Position numbers and translations under genes: made by a program
DNA from: a virus
IMG/VR virus record: IMGVR_UViG_3300032299_000811
Span: 1 to 33,298 of that record
Strand: one strand, 5' to 3'
DNA length: 33,298 nt
Notes under the pieces: generated by a model
Seen by the model: only the letters and a program-made list of their open reading frames with translations
What the model was told of the DNA's origin: nothing
The model's database searches: none
Shown: in pieces, positions 15,317 to 22,044 of the stretch
How positions within the stretch are numbered: the stretch's first letter is position 1
Layout: every line of letters begins with the position of its first letter

Positions 15317-16309
15317 CTATCTGACTTGCCAATATGATGTTGGTTTGCCTGTGTATTTTGTAAGGTCAAGATTTGGCAGGTGATCCGCCACAACCTTGGC
15401 ATAAGACACAGATCCGGCGCGGGTTGTTTTAGACAGCTTCTTGCCCAATATGATGCAATCACGCTCACCCGTCATTTTAACAAGCTCATCAAGGTATTGC
15501 TTTTTTAACTCCTCAAGGTCTTTTAACTCGCTTACTACAGATAGGTATTGTGTAAGCTTGGCCTCTGTTTCTTTATCGTCAATCGTGACAATTTTGTCTT
15601 GCAAATAAGGCTCTGGGCTTGCAAGTGCCTCTTGATATTCTGCCCAAAACCTAGGCTCTGGGCTTGCAAGTGCCTCTTGATATTCTGCCCAAAACCTAGG
15701 CTCTGGGCTTGCAAGTGCCTCTTGATATTCTGCCCAAAACCTAGGCAGTTCATCAATAATTTTTGCTGTTAATTCATTGTCTTGATAAATATAGTTAAGC
15801 TTTTGCTTGTAAGAATTCCATTGATAAAACAGGCATTGTTTTTCATCTGTCACCAACATTTGAAACATGATCTGCGCCTTATAGTGTGGCTGCTCATCTA
15901 GTTCCTTAAATGTTGGATCAGTGTCATTCCTAAGCCCAAATGGACATTTAATTTCTATTAAGTGTACCTCCGCTTGGTATAATGCAAACCCATCTGGGCT
16001 GGCGCCACAAGGAACACCTGCAATCTCTTTAGTGTGGTATTGTCCGTCCTTAAAGCTCCAAACTGGCAAATTTATCTTAAGGCTCTCAAGCGCGTCTTTT
16101 TCATGGCGCTTGCCATATTCGGTGGCAATGTTGCCTTTAAACTCGTTTTCAAGCCCATTGGCTTCACGCACCATCATTCGCAACACATCGGCGCGGCTTC
16201 TGTTCGGATCAAGGCCAAGAATCGCGCCAATGTTTGAGGCGGTTACACGGCCCTTTCGAGCCGCGAACCATTCTGGGGTGTTTTGTTCAATATTGTGCTG
16301 GGTTGTCAT
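15317..16309 (-). CDS. YqaJ/lambda-exonuclease-family recombination nuclease
   Basis: The product has 330 residues. The N-terminal motif WFAARKGRVTASNIGAILG, then GASPDG (Asp106), IEIKCP (Glu119, Lys121) and the helix HYKAQIMFQM (Gln146) are the family's catalytic set. It should degrade one strand of duplex ends to give single-stranded tails for annealing by the neighbouring SSB and Sak4-like proteins. Residues 189-233 are three exact copies of a 15-residue unit (PRFWAEYQEALASPE) at the end of the catalytic core, where relatives have one. The C-terminal 90 residues are a helical extension common in phage members. Third gene of the minus-strand operon, 12 bases after the SSB-like gene. Confidence 0.9.
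   Translation of the reverse strand: MTTQHNIEQNTPEWFAARKGRVTASNIGAILGLDPNRSRADVLRMMVREANGLENEFKGNIATEYGKRHEKDALESLKINLPVWSFKDGQYHTKEIAGVPCGASPDGFALYQAEVHLIEIKCPFGLRNDTDPTFKELDEQPHYKAQIMFQMLVTDEKQCLFYQWNSYKQKLNYIYQDNELTAKIIDELPRFWAEYQEALASPEPRFWAEYQEALASPEPRFWAEYQEALASPEPYLQDKIVTIDDKETEAKLTQYLSVVSELKDLEELKKQYLDELVKMTGERDCIILGKKLSKTTRAGSVSYAKVVADHLPNLDLTKYTGKPTSYWQVR
15611..15745. repeat. Three perfect 45-bp tandem repeats inside the exonuclease gene
   Basis: Units 15611-15655, 15656-15700 and 15701-15745 are identical, each beginning CTCTGGGCTTGCAAGTGCCT on the plus strand and ending CCTAGG. The length is a multiple of three, so the frame is kept and a 15-residue helix is triplicated. Complete identity implies recent expansion or active copy-number change. 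Confidence 0.97.
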
Positions 16310-16321
16310 TTTCTGCGCTCT

Positions 16322-16924
16322 CTAAAAAGGTATTTCGTCGTCAATATCAAATGACGCGGCTGCGGCTGTCGGTGCTTGCGCTTTAGCTTGCGGCGCAGCC
16401 GGTGGCTTAGCTGTTGGCGCTTGTGGCAAGTCGCCTTTAGCTGGGGCAACGTTAGCGATCCAGTTTCCTCCTGGTGTTTTGTTGCCCCAATCGTCTGTCT
16501 TATCCCAGACTTTAAGCTTTAAAAACATTTTGCCCTTTTGCTTAAGTTCAAAAAGCGTTTGCTCTGTTACGGCCCAACTTGCCTTTGCTAAAACACCGCC
16601 TGAGTTGGCGTCTATGGCTGCTAAAATTGTCCTAGCGTTCTTGGTTTTGGTCTCTGCCTTTTTCGTGTCTGTTGCGTTAGGGTCTAAGTCTTTAATAAAA
16701 AGCTTTTGAAAAATAAGCCGCTTGACATAGGCCTGAGGCTCAAGAACGCGCCAAGTCACTTCCACATATTCGGCAATGCCGTCTTTGATAGTTTTCCAAG
16801 TGGCTTTTTCAACAAAGGCCATGACGGTTGTGCCATCTGGGATAATGTCATCCATCCCTGGGGTTTCGTATGTGTCGCTTACTGGGTTTTCTGCGACGTG
16901 ACTGCTCATATTAAATGATGACAT
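16322..16924 (-). CDS. Single-stranded DNA-binding protein (phage SSB-like)
   Basis: The product has 200 residues from the ATG at 16924, which has AGGAG upstream; a longer frame lacks a ribosome site. The body (IPDGTTVMAFVEKATWKT, then EYVEVTWRVLEP) is a beta-rich fold typical of phage SSB-like proteins. It is followed by a Pro/Ala/Lys linker and an acidic tip DIDDEIPF. That tip is the hallmark through which SSBs recruit partners. It lies between the Sak4-like ATPase and the exonuclease, making a three-part single-strand annealing system. Confidence 0.8.
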   Translation of the reverse strand: MSSFNMSSHVAENPVSDTYETPGMDDIIPDGTTVMAFVEKATWKTIKDGIAEYVEVTWRVLEPQAYVKRLIFQKLFIKDLDPNATDTKKAETKTKNARTILAAIDANSGGVLAKASWAVTEQTLFELKQKGKMFLKLKVWDKTDDWGNKTPGGNWIANVAPAKGDLPQAPTAKPPAAPQAKAQAPTAAAASFDIDDEIPF

Positions 16925-16928
16925 GCTC

Positions 16929-17753
16929 TTATTCTCCTGCTTCGGTTGGTTGTGGCTCTGCCTTGCGTTTTGCGCGTCCTGCGATGGGCACATGGCGCAA
17001 TTCGTCACTGTTTAAAAATGGGTTTTCACCATGCGGGATTAACACAGGCCCATTGATGCCATAACGATTCTTTGAGACGTTGGCGGCGGTCGCATAGCAA
17101 ATAAGTTCACGTTCGCCAAAAGACACTGCCTTGGCCCTTGAGCCTTCTGCCTCACCTGCCATGACATTGGTTTTAAGTCTTAAAAAACCAACCAAGTCCA
17201 CATTGTCAACATAATGCGCCATTGATTTTTCATGCAGCCTAAGCGCATAACGGCTGTAGTCATCCGCGTCTGGCAAGCGCATTGTCTCGGTCGTGACGTG
17301 TGCTAGAAACAAAACATTCATAAGGCGGTCGCGGTTAATGACCTCCACCCATTCGCGGACGCGGCCATGAAGCGCGGCAAGTGTGCCATATCCTGCACCA
17401 TAACCACCATTGGCTTGGTTCATGCTCTTGGCTTTTGGGTCGTTAGCCAAGATTTTTTTTTGAAATAACTGGTCGAGCGCTGTTACGCTGTCAATGACCA
17501 ATGTTCGATAAGTGTGCTCCTCTTGAGCCACGGCCTTTAATTGCTCAAAGACCTCATCCGCGTCTTTAAGCGCTGGCAATGCGTCCGGCCTGTGGGCGGT
17601 CGGTACTGCTTGCAAGCCGTCTTCGGCCAAGATAAACAATGCTTTTGGGAATGAAGCTGCTAAACTAGTCTTGCCCAAACCTGCGTCTCCGCAAATCGTG
17701 GCGATAATTGGCCGTTCTTTTGGTTTGGCCGCTTGTGATATTAATGTGCTCAA
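16929..17753 (-). CDS. RecA-fold ATPase, Sak4-like annealing protein
   Basis: The product has 274 residues. Walker A is GDAGLGKTS (residues 22-30) and Walker B is TLVIDS (84-89), followed by RecA-core features (VLFLAHVTTETMR, sensor region). Short phage ATPases of this AAA_24/Sak4 type assist strand annealing together with SSB and exonuclease. The start is taken as TTG (17753) since GAGGAGG sits five bases upstream and no ATG is nearby. The C-terminal tail is charged (GRAKRKAEPQPTEAGE). It is the first gene of the operon, with a clear promoter in the divergent gap. Confidence 0.85.
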   Translation of the reverse strand: MSTLISQAAKPKERPIIATICGDAGLGKTSLAASFPKALFILAEDGLQAVPTAHRPDALPALKDADEVFEQLKAVAQEEHTYRTLVIDSVTALDQLFQKKILANDPKAKSMNQANGGYGAGYGTLAALHGRVREWVEVINRDRLMNVLFLAHVTTETMRLPDADDYSRYALRLHEKSMAHYVDNVDLVGFLRLKTNVMAGEAEGSRAKAVSFGERELICYATAANVSKNRYGINGPVLIPHGENPFLNSDELRHVPIAGRAKRKAEPQPTEAGE

Positions 17754-17782
17754 TTGAGCCTCCTCTTGTTAATGACACCTTG

Positions 17783-17810
17783 ACAATACCAATAAAAAGG
17801 CATTAGTCAA
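17783..17810 (-). promoter_or_regulatory. Early promoter of the recombination operon
   Basis: On the minus strand: TTGACT (17810-17805), a 16-base spacer and TATTGT (17788-17783), then CAAGGTGTCATTAACAAGAG leading to GAGGAGG. The post -10 part resembles the shared early leader, with small differences. A perfect TTGACA also points the other way at 17780-17785, but its -10 is poor. Confidence 0.6.
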
Positions 17811-17845
17811 TATATAAATGTCGATATTTTTAGAGGTTTAATAAA

Positions 17846-18127
17846 ATGGGCACAAAAACCAAACCAATTGAATGGATAAGCGGCCTCAAGCTTTATGATG
17901 TGCGGCTTAACAAAACAGAGGTTGCTTTCATGGTACAAGATGCACTTTACGGGCGCAACCTAACTGAGATTGCCTCACTTGTTGGGCTATCGTTTGGCAC
18001 AATCCATGACATTAAATGGGGCCGTCATCAAGCCATGAAGCCTCGCACCATATATGCTGTTTATGAGTATCTTGACAAGCTCCCGCCATCGCCCAGTGTG
18101 CGTCTTGCTGCGGGTGGTGATGAATGA
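17846..18127 (+). CDS. Small helix-turn-helix protein
   Basis: The product has 93 residues. Residues about 32-75 contain a helix-turn-helix: GRNLTEIASLVGLSFGTIHD followed by a basic segment KWGRHQAMKPRTIYAVYEYL. It stands directly before the primase-helicase gene, coupled by ATGA, and about 2.4 kb from the iteron cluster. It could be the iteron-binding initiator or a repressor of the divergent promoters; both are guesses. Ribosome site GAGGT. Confidence 0.7.
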   Translation: MGTKTKPIEWISGLKLYDVRLNKTEVAFMVQDALYGRNLTEIASLVGLSFGTIHDIKWGRHQAMKPRTIYAVYEYLDKLPPSPSVRLAAGGDE

Positions 18128-20433
18128 GCGGCCTAGAATGGGCTTGGCAGCATCATAGCGCTGGTCATAGGGTTTTTTCACTGCACCCCATAATCACACT
18201 GGGCGGCAATCGTGTTTGTTCATGTGGCAATCCTAAATGTCAGGCTGCGGGTAAACATCCGCGCGATTATGGCTGGGAAAACACCCCTCACATATCTGAG
18301 GACACAATGAGCGATTGGGCGTCGTTTGGCATGTTTGACGATGGCTACGGCGTTTTATTGCGTGGGCTATTGGTTATTGATGTCGATGCTAGGAACGGCG
18401 GGCTTGGCGCTTACGCGCGGCTTTGTGAGCGTGTGCCTGAGGTGATGAGCGCGGCTTATATTGTCGAGACAGGATCTGGCGGTGGTTCAAAGCATCTTTA
18501 TTTTAGTGTGCCTGAGGGTTTGTCTTTATTAGTAAAACATCCTGATTTTGTGGGCATAGATTTTAAGAGCGGGTCTCATTATGTGGTTGGCGCTGGCTCT
18601 GAACATATATCAGGCAAGCGCTATGAGGCGGTTTATGGTACGCCTGAGGATGTCGAGCCCGCCCCTAGTGCTCTGTTAGAATTACTTGCGCGGCCTACAT
18701 ACCATAGAGCGTCTTATGATGGCCGCGAAGTTGACGTATCACATGAAGATATTGTCGAAATGCTTAGCCATGTCGGGTCTTTAGAGTGTGATTCTTATGA
18801 ACCGTGGGTCAAAGTAGGCATGTCGATCCACCATGCAACAGGCGGCACGGGTTTTGAGCTGTGGAACGAATGGAGCTCTCAATCATCAAAGCATGATCCA
18901 GAGATATGCCGTCAAAAATGGCAGTCTTTTGGCAAAAGCTCTAATCCGGTCACGCTTGGAACGTTGGTGCATTATGCCAAAGAAGGCGGGTGGATCGCAT
19001 CTGTGGCGTTTGGGGTTGATCCTGAAAACTTGCCATTGATGACATTTGACACGCGCCCTATGAATTTCGGTGGCTCTGGGCTTACTGACACCACAGGAAT
19101 TGACCTTTTGCGTCCTCCTGGCTTTGTCGGCCGGTTGGCAGCATGGATGGAATCTAATTCACGGCGCAAGCGTGAGCGCCTAGCGGTGGCGACGGCTTTG
19201 GCGGCTGTTGGTAACACCATTGGGCTTAAATACACTGACAGCGCATCTGACGGCGTTACGGCTAATCTATTTGTGTTTTGCGTCGCACCATCTGCCACTG
19301 GCAAAGAGAGCTTTCAACAAGCTTTGATGCAATGCCATGAAGCGGCTGGGGTTGTATCGGCGCAGCATGGGGCCATAAAATCGGAACAAGAGATTGTCAG
19401 GAATCTAATCCGCAATCAAGCGGCCTTTTATGTGGTCGATGAAATAGGGATATTCCTGCAAAAGGTATCAAACGCTCAAAAAAAGGGCGGGGCGTCTTAT
19501 CTTGACGGCGTCATTGGCATGTTGATGAGCGCCTACTCAAAGAGCATGGGCCGGATGCCTGTAAGCGGCGATGTTCGAGAGGATGTCGAGAAGGCCATTA
19601 AGGCTGAGGTGGCCGCGATTTACAAACAAATGGACCGCGAAGGAGAGACTGACCGTCTTGTCATTAAAGTGCAGCGATTGGTTAGCCAGCTTGAGGGATT
19701 AGGGCAGGGGCTAGATAGGCCGTTTTTGTCGCTTGTGGGCTATACAACGCCTGAGACGTTTAACGATGTGGTAAACCATGAAACCGCTCAAAACGGGTTT
19801 ATTCGGCGGTCAATCCTGTTTCGTGAATATGAGAGCGCGCCGCCCTATAAGCGCGGGTTTTCAAAAACGCCAATGCCCTTTGAGATGCAAATGACCATGA
19901 AGCAGCTATACGGCGCAGGATCGAGCGCTGAAGGCCGTATAGAGCATTATGGGGAGCGCATTGTTATCCCAAGCGCTGACGGCGTGGAAGATCTTCTTGA
20001 CGCCATTGTGAGCGAGCTTGACGACCTGGCTGACCATCACAAGAACACCACGGGGCTAGAGGCTTTAGCCCTAGGGGCGTTTGAGATTGTCAAGAAGGTG
20101 GCTCTTATCTTAGCCGCTCCTGAGGGCCTTAGGACCATTGAGCATGTGCGCTGGGCTTATGCTTTGGTTAAAAAAGACATTGAGGAAAAATCACGCCTTG
20201 CGGTTGCCAATGATTTAGCCACGCCAAAAAACAAAGCGCTCCAAGACAAGATTATAGACATTTGCACAGGCGACGGCGAAAAGATTGGCACTATCAAAAA
20301 CCGCCTTCGCAAATACCAGGCTAAAGATGTGGATCAAGCCCTTGACGATTTGGTCAAATCTGGGCTATTGTCTAAAGTTGAGCGCATTAAGCCATCCAAC
20401 AAGACAGCTTATAGCGTTTATTGTGCCGTGTGA
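18124..20433 (+). CDS. Primase-polymerase / helicase fusion
   Basis: The product has 769 residues. Residues 1-190 are a prim-pol domain: a Cys-rich site CSCGNPKCQAAGKH (32-45), the metal-binding VIDVDARNGG (Asp86, Asp88), TGSGGGSKHLYFS and GIDFKSGSHYVVGAGS. Residues about 205-290 fit the PriCT-2 domain (WVKVGMSIHHATGG, then KWQSF). Residues 335-700 are a DUF3987/D5-like ATPase with P-loop APSATGKES (about 388-396) and VVDEIG as Walker B. It should make primers and unwind DNA at the adjacent origin. With no DNA polymerase gene in the genome, it probably hands primers to the host replicase. Confidence 0.88.
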   Translation: MSGLEWAWQHHSAGHRVFSLHPIITLGGNRVCSCGNPKCQAAGKHPRDYGWENTPHISEDTMSDWASFGMFDDGYGVLLRGLLVIDVDARNGGLGAYARLCERVPEVMSAAYIVETGSGGGSKHLYFSVPEGLSLLVKHPDFVGIDFKSGSHYVVGAGSEHISGKRYEAVYGTPEDVEPAPSALLELLARPTYHRASYDGREVDVSHEDIVEMLSHVGSLECDSYEPWVKVGMSIHHATGGTGFELWNEWSSQSSKHDPEICRQKWQSFGKSSNPVTLGTLVHYAKEGGWIASVAFGVDPENLPLMTFDTRPMNFGGSGLTDTTGIDLLRPPGFVGRLAAWMESNSRRKRERLAVATALAAVGNTIGLKYTDSASDGVTANLFVFCVAPSATGKESFQQALMQCHEAAGVVSAQHGAIKSEQEIVRNLIRNQAAFYVVDEIGIFLQKVSNAQKKGGASYLDGVIGMLMSAYSKSMGRMPVSGDVREDVEKAIKAEVAAIYKQMDREGETDRLVIKVQRLVSQLEGLGQGLDRPFLSLVGYTTPETFNDVVNHETAQNGFIRRSILFREYESAPPYKRGFSKTPMPFEMQMTMKQLYGAGSSAEGRIEHYGERIVIPSADGVEDLLDAIVSELDDLADHHKNTTGLEALALGAFEIVKKVALILAAPEGLRTIEHVRWAYALVKKDIEEKSRLAVANDLATPKNKALQDKIIDICTGDGEKIGTIKNRLRKYQAKDVDQALDDLVKSGLLSKVERIKPSNKTAYSVYCAV

Positions 20434-20474
20434 TTCAAAACGACCTTTGGAAAGACTGTTTTGGGGATTGCGGG

Positions 20475-20565
20475 GCATAATAGTGCATAATAGTAAGAGC
20501 TTACTATTTTGCTATCCCTTACGGAATAAAGCTTTGAGGGGCATAATAGCATAATAGCAAAATAG
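20475..20565 (+). repeat. Iteron cluster A (six copies of GCATAATAG or close variant)
   Basis: Copies start at 20475, 20485, 20504 (inverted, CTATTTTGC), 20541, 20549 and 20557 (GCAAAATAG). The last three overlap by one base, giving an 8-bp period. The copies at 20485 and 20504 form a 13-bp arm dyad around AG. Cluster B is its mirror image. Confidence 0.9.
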
Positions 20566-20585
20566 TTTAGAATCAAAATGAAACC

Positions 20586-20594
20586 TGTGGATAA
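20586..20594 (+). promoter_or_regulatory. DnaA box
   Basis: TGTGGATAA is the exact reverse complement of the consensus TTATCCACA. It lies between iteron cluster A and the AT-rich core, a common origin layout, and suggests that host DnaA takes part. Confidence 0.75.
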
Positions 20595-20640
20595 CCTTAA
20601 TAGGTATCTGATAGGGCTCTACAGATACGCCTATATGGCC

Positions 20641-20710
20641 TTAATCTATATATAGAGATATAGAGAGGGAGATCTATTATATAATATATAATACATTATA
20701 TCAGTGGATT
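20641..20710. other. AT-rich core, likely unwinding element
   Basis: Long runs of alternating A and T (CTATATATAGAGATATAGAG, then ATTATATAATATATAATACA). The geometric centre of the two iteron clusters (20673.5) falls inside it. Confidence 0.65.
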
Positions 20711-20713
20711 TTT

Positions 20714-20736
20714 AAGGCCTACGGGTCTTTTTTTGT
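20714..20736 (+). terminator. Terminator with UACG tetraloop
   Basis: AAGGCC (20714-20719), loop TACG, GGTCTT (20724-20729), then a T run. C(UACG)G is an extra-stable tetraloop. It would stop transcripts from the primase-helicase gene inside the origin. Confidence 0.7.
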
Positions 20737-20781
20737 GCCTATAAGTTGACGTAGGGGAAAGCGTCTAAAACAAGTATATAA

Positions 20782-20872
20782 CTATTATGTTATTATGCTA
20801 TTATGCTCATCTAGCCCTTATGGTATAAGGCTTTGCATAATAGTAAGAGTTTACTATTATGCACTATTATGC
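20782..20872 (-). repeat. Iteron cluster B (mirror of cluster A)
   Basis: Copies lie at 20782 (CTATTATGT), 20790 (TTATTATGC), 20798 (CTATTATGC), 20835 (GCATAATAG, opposite orientation), 20854 and 20864. For every copy, its position and that of its partner in cluster A add to the same sum (41,347), so spacing and orientation are exactly mirrored over 91 bases without a gap. Confidence 0.9.
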
Positions 20873-20915
20873 GTTTTTGGGTATAAAATGGCTTTATGTT
20901 GTTTATGGCACAAAA

Positions 20916-20945
20916 AAAGACCCCGCGTTATGCAGGGTCTTTCTT
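20916..20945. terminator. Bidirectional terminator
   Basis: AAAGACCC (20916-20923) pairs with GGGTCTTT (20935-20942), with an inner GC/GC pair around loop GTTAT. There is an A run on the left and T-rich sequence on the right, so it can end transcripts from either side: plus-strand from the origin and minus-strand from the accessory genes. Confidence 0.75.
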
Positions 20946-21043
20946 GTTTTAATCCAAACCGCCACAGAATGGGTTAAAGATGTCTTGTGGTTATCATGTT
21001 AGTGTGGTATGTGTCAAGCCTCCTCTGTTGTGTTGACGCTTAG

Positions 21044-21079
21044 CCCCCTTGGTCCTGTGTGCCTTGGGGGTTATTTTTT
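21044..21079 (+). terminator. Terminator, plus strand
   Basis: CCCCC (21044-21048) and GGGGG (21066-21070) with inner GG/CC pairing, followed by TTATTTTTT. It sits just past the 3' end of the minus-strand accessory block. Confidence 0.6.
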
Positions 21080-21082
21080 GAG

Positions 21083-21166
21083 TTATGCCCCTATAATTAT
21101 TATCAACAAGCTGGCAAAAACAAGCGCGGCAAGACATGCTAGGCCGTCAAGGATTATGCGGGTCAT
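21083..21166 (-). CDS. 27-residue membrane micro-protein
   Basis: Its ATG overlaps the stop of the preceding gene (ATGA). The product, MTRIILDGLA then CLAALVFASLLIIIIGA, is a single hydrophobic helix with a short N-terminal charged part, like many tiny phage membrane proteins. It is the last gene of the block. No known family; the coupling and clean hydrophobic composition support it. Confidence 0.5.
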   Translation of the reverse strand: MTRIILDGLACLAALVFASLLIIIIGA

Positions 21167-21378
21167 TGGTGGCCACCGTCTATTGTGGGCATGGGGTCAT
21201 CTTTCCAGATGCGGGTCATGGTGTCGCCTTCTTTACGGACAACAATGCGAACGCCAAGCTTTTTTGCGGCAAAACGAAAGCCGCTGACTTTGGTGTTTTC
21301 AACCAAGACTGAGTCGCCATGCTTCATGCGCTCAAGCTGGGTTGATGGCCCTGCTGGGATTGGTGGGAGGCTAGTCAT
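21163..21378 (-). CDS. Small conserved-type phage protein, unknown
   Basis: The product has 71 residues from the ATG at 21378, which overlaps the end of the upstream gene; a longer frame is open but would cover that gene. The pattern MKHGDSVLVENTKVSGFR, then AAKKLGVRIVVRKEG and MTRIWKDD, is a short motif I associate with small early proteins in many tailed phages; it may be a nucleic-acid-binding fold. No assigned function. Confidence 0.65.
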   Translation of the reverse strand: MTSLPPIPAGPSTQLERMKHGDSVLVENTKVSGFRFAAKKLGVRIVVRKEGDTMTRIWKDDPMPTIDGGHQ

Positions 21379-21559
21379 TGACAAGCATGGCCTCCAAAGC
21401 TGCACGGCCTTTGGGGGTAAGTTGGCCATCTTCGTATTGAATCTCCCAAAAGTCAAAACCTTGGGGTGATGATGCCCAATCAAAGGCATCCTCTAAGGCG
21501 TTCATGTCGCCGTTTAAGGCTGAGCGGATATATTGTTTGTCTATGTCTGATAGGTACAT
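21371..21559 (-). CDS. Small acidic protein, paralogue 1
   Basis: The product has 62 residues, ribosome site AAGGA. Its centre, ALNGDMNALEDAFDWASSPQ then GFDFWEIQYEDGQLT, aligns with the protein encoded at 22526-22735 (ALEGNKEALTLAFDWEDSIE, GFDYWQNIYDG), so the two are paralogues from a duplication in this block. Function unknown; small, acidic and early, as many host-takeover proteins are. Confidence 0.7.
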   Translation of the reverse strand: MYLSDIDKQYIRSALNGDMNALEDAFDWASSPQGFDFWEIQYEDGQLTPKGRAALEAMLVND

Positions 21560-21571
21560 TGTGGTGGTTCC

Positions 21572-21853
21572 TTAAACTTTATTAACTGAATAAGTTGACA
21601 CGCCGGTCATATACTGACGGCATTGATCAACGTCTAATTCAACCCCGCGCATATCGGCGGGAATATTAAGAGTCACTTCGGTGACTGTGTTGGCTTGGGC
21701 AGCCAACCATAATGGCAAGACGCCAATGACGTCTTTCCCAATAACGTCCTGAGCCGTTGCGTGGCTTAGGATTGGTGTGGCGCTGGTGGCCAATCCCATC
21801 TCGATTAAGAGAGGGATTAAACCAGTGTGGCGCGTGATAATTATTTTTGTCAT
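21572..21853 (-). CDS. csx16-like: Csx16-family protein, predicted ring nuclease / anti-type III CRISPR
   Basis: The product has 93 residues from the ATG at 21853 (GAAGG upstream; TAATG coupling to the gene before). It follows the Csx16 (VVA1548) family along its length: MTKIIITRHTGLI at the N-terminus (family: SRHxGAI), DVIGVLPLWLAAQAN in the middle (family: VIGTLPVHLAAE), and VTLNIPADMRGVEL (family: LSLDLPAExRGxEL). Csx16 is found with type III CRISPR systems and is regarded as a cyclic-oligoadenylate ring nuclease. A phage copy without any cas genes would remove that alarm signal and disarm type III defence. Family membership is strong; activity is inferred. Confidence 0.82.
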   Translation of the reverse strand: MTKIIITRHTGLIPLLIEMGLATSATPILSHATAQDVIGKDVIGVLPLWLAAQANTVTEVTLNIPADMRGVELDVDQCRQYMTGVSTYSVNKV

Positions 21854-22044
21854 TAGTAAGCCTTCCATGAAATAGGCATAGCGTCTTGATCAACGCATGC
21901 TCCCGTTGTTGTATCAATGACAGAACCAAACATTTGGTTCCCGTCATTATCGTAACCATCGGCAACGGCATAGACGCCGTTGCGGGTTACTTTTTGGCCC
22001 CATGCTGATGGGTTTGAGGCCTGGATAATTTGTGCGTCCGTCAT
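21853..22044 (-). CDS. 63-residue hypothetical protein
   Basis: Strong ribosome site (AGGAG). The product (MTDAQIIQASNPSAWGQKVT, then RNGVYAVADGYDNDGNQ) is small, acidic and beta-rich. It is coupled to the Csx16-like gene by TAATG, so the two are made together. No family recognised; a joint role is only suggested by the coupling. Confidence 0.65.
   Translation of the reverse strand: MTDAQIIQASNPSAWGQKVTRNGVYAVADGYDNDGNQMFGSVIDTTTGACVDQDAMPISWKAY

Larger units (their letters stand above)
20434..21082. other. Putative replication origin region (non-coding)
   Basis: About 650 bases without a credible gene. From left to right it holds: iteron cluster A (20475-20565), a perfect DnaA box (20586-20594), a strongly AT-rich core (about 20641-20710), a terminator, iteron cluster B in mirror orientation (20782-20872), and two more terminators. 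The location just after the primase-helicase gene fits an origin. Two GANTC sites (20432-20436 and 20570-20574) lie at or beside cluster A. Confidence 0.75.

Noticed and set aside
15548-15772. 74-residue plus-strand frame with repeated CKCLLIFCPKPRLWA units
   Set aside because: It is only the complement of the 45-bp tandem repeat in the exonuclease gene.
17780-17808. Plus-strand promoter for the small HTH gene (perfect TTGACA)
   Set aside because: No acceptable -10 at the right distance (TTAGTC); kept only as a remark.
20434-20900. Repeats that at first sight look like a CRISPR array
   Set aside because: The units are 9 bp, partly overlapping and inverted, with no spacers of constant length; they are iterons.
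20795-20977. 60-residue plus-strand frame in the origin region
   Set aside because: It runs across the iterons and a terminator, has no ribosome site, and its composition comes from the repeats.
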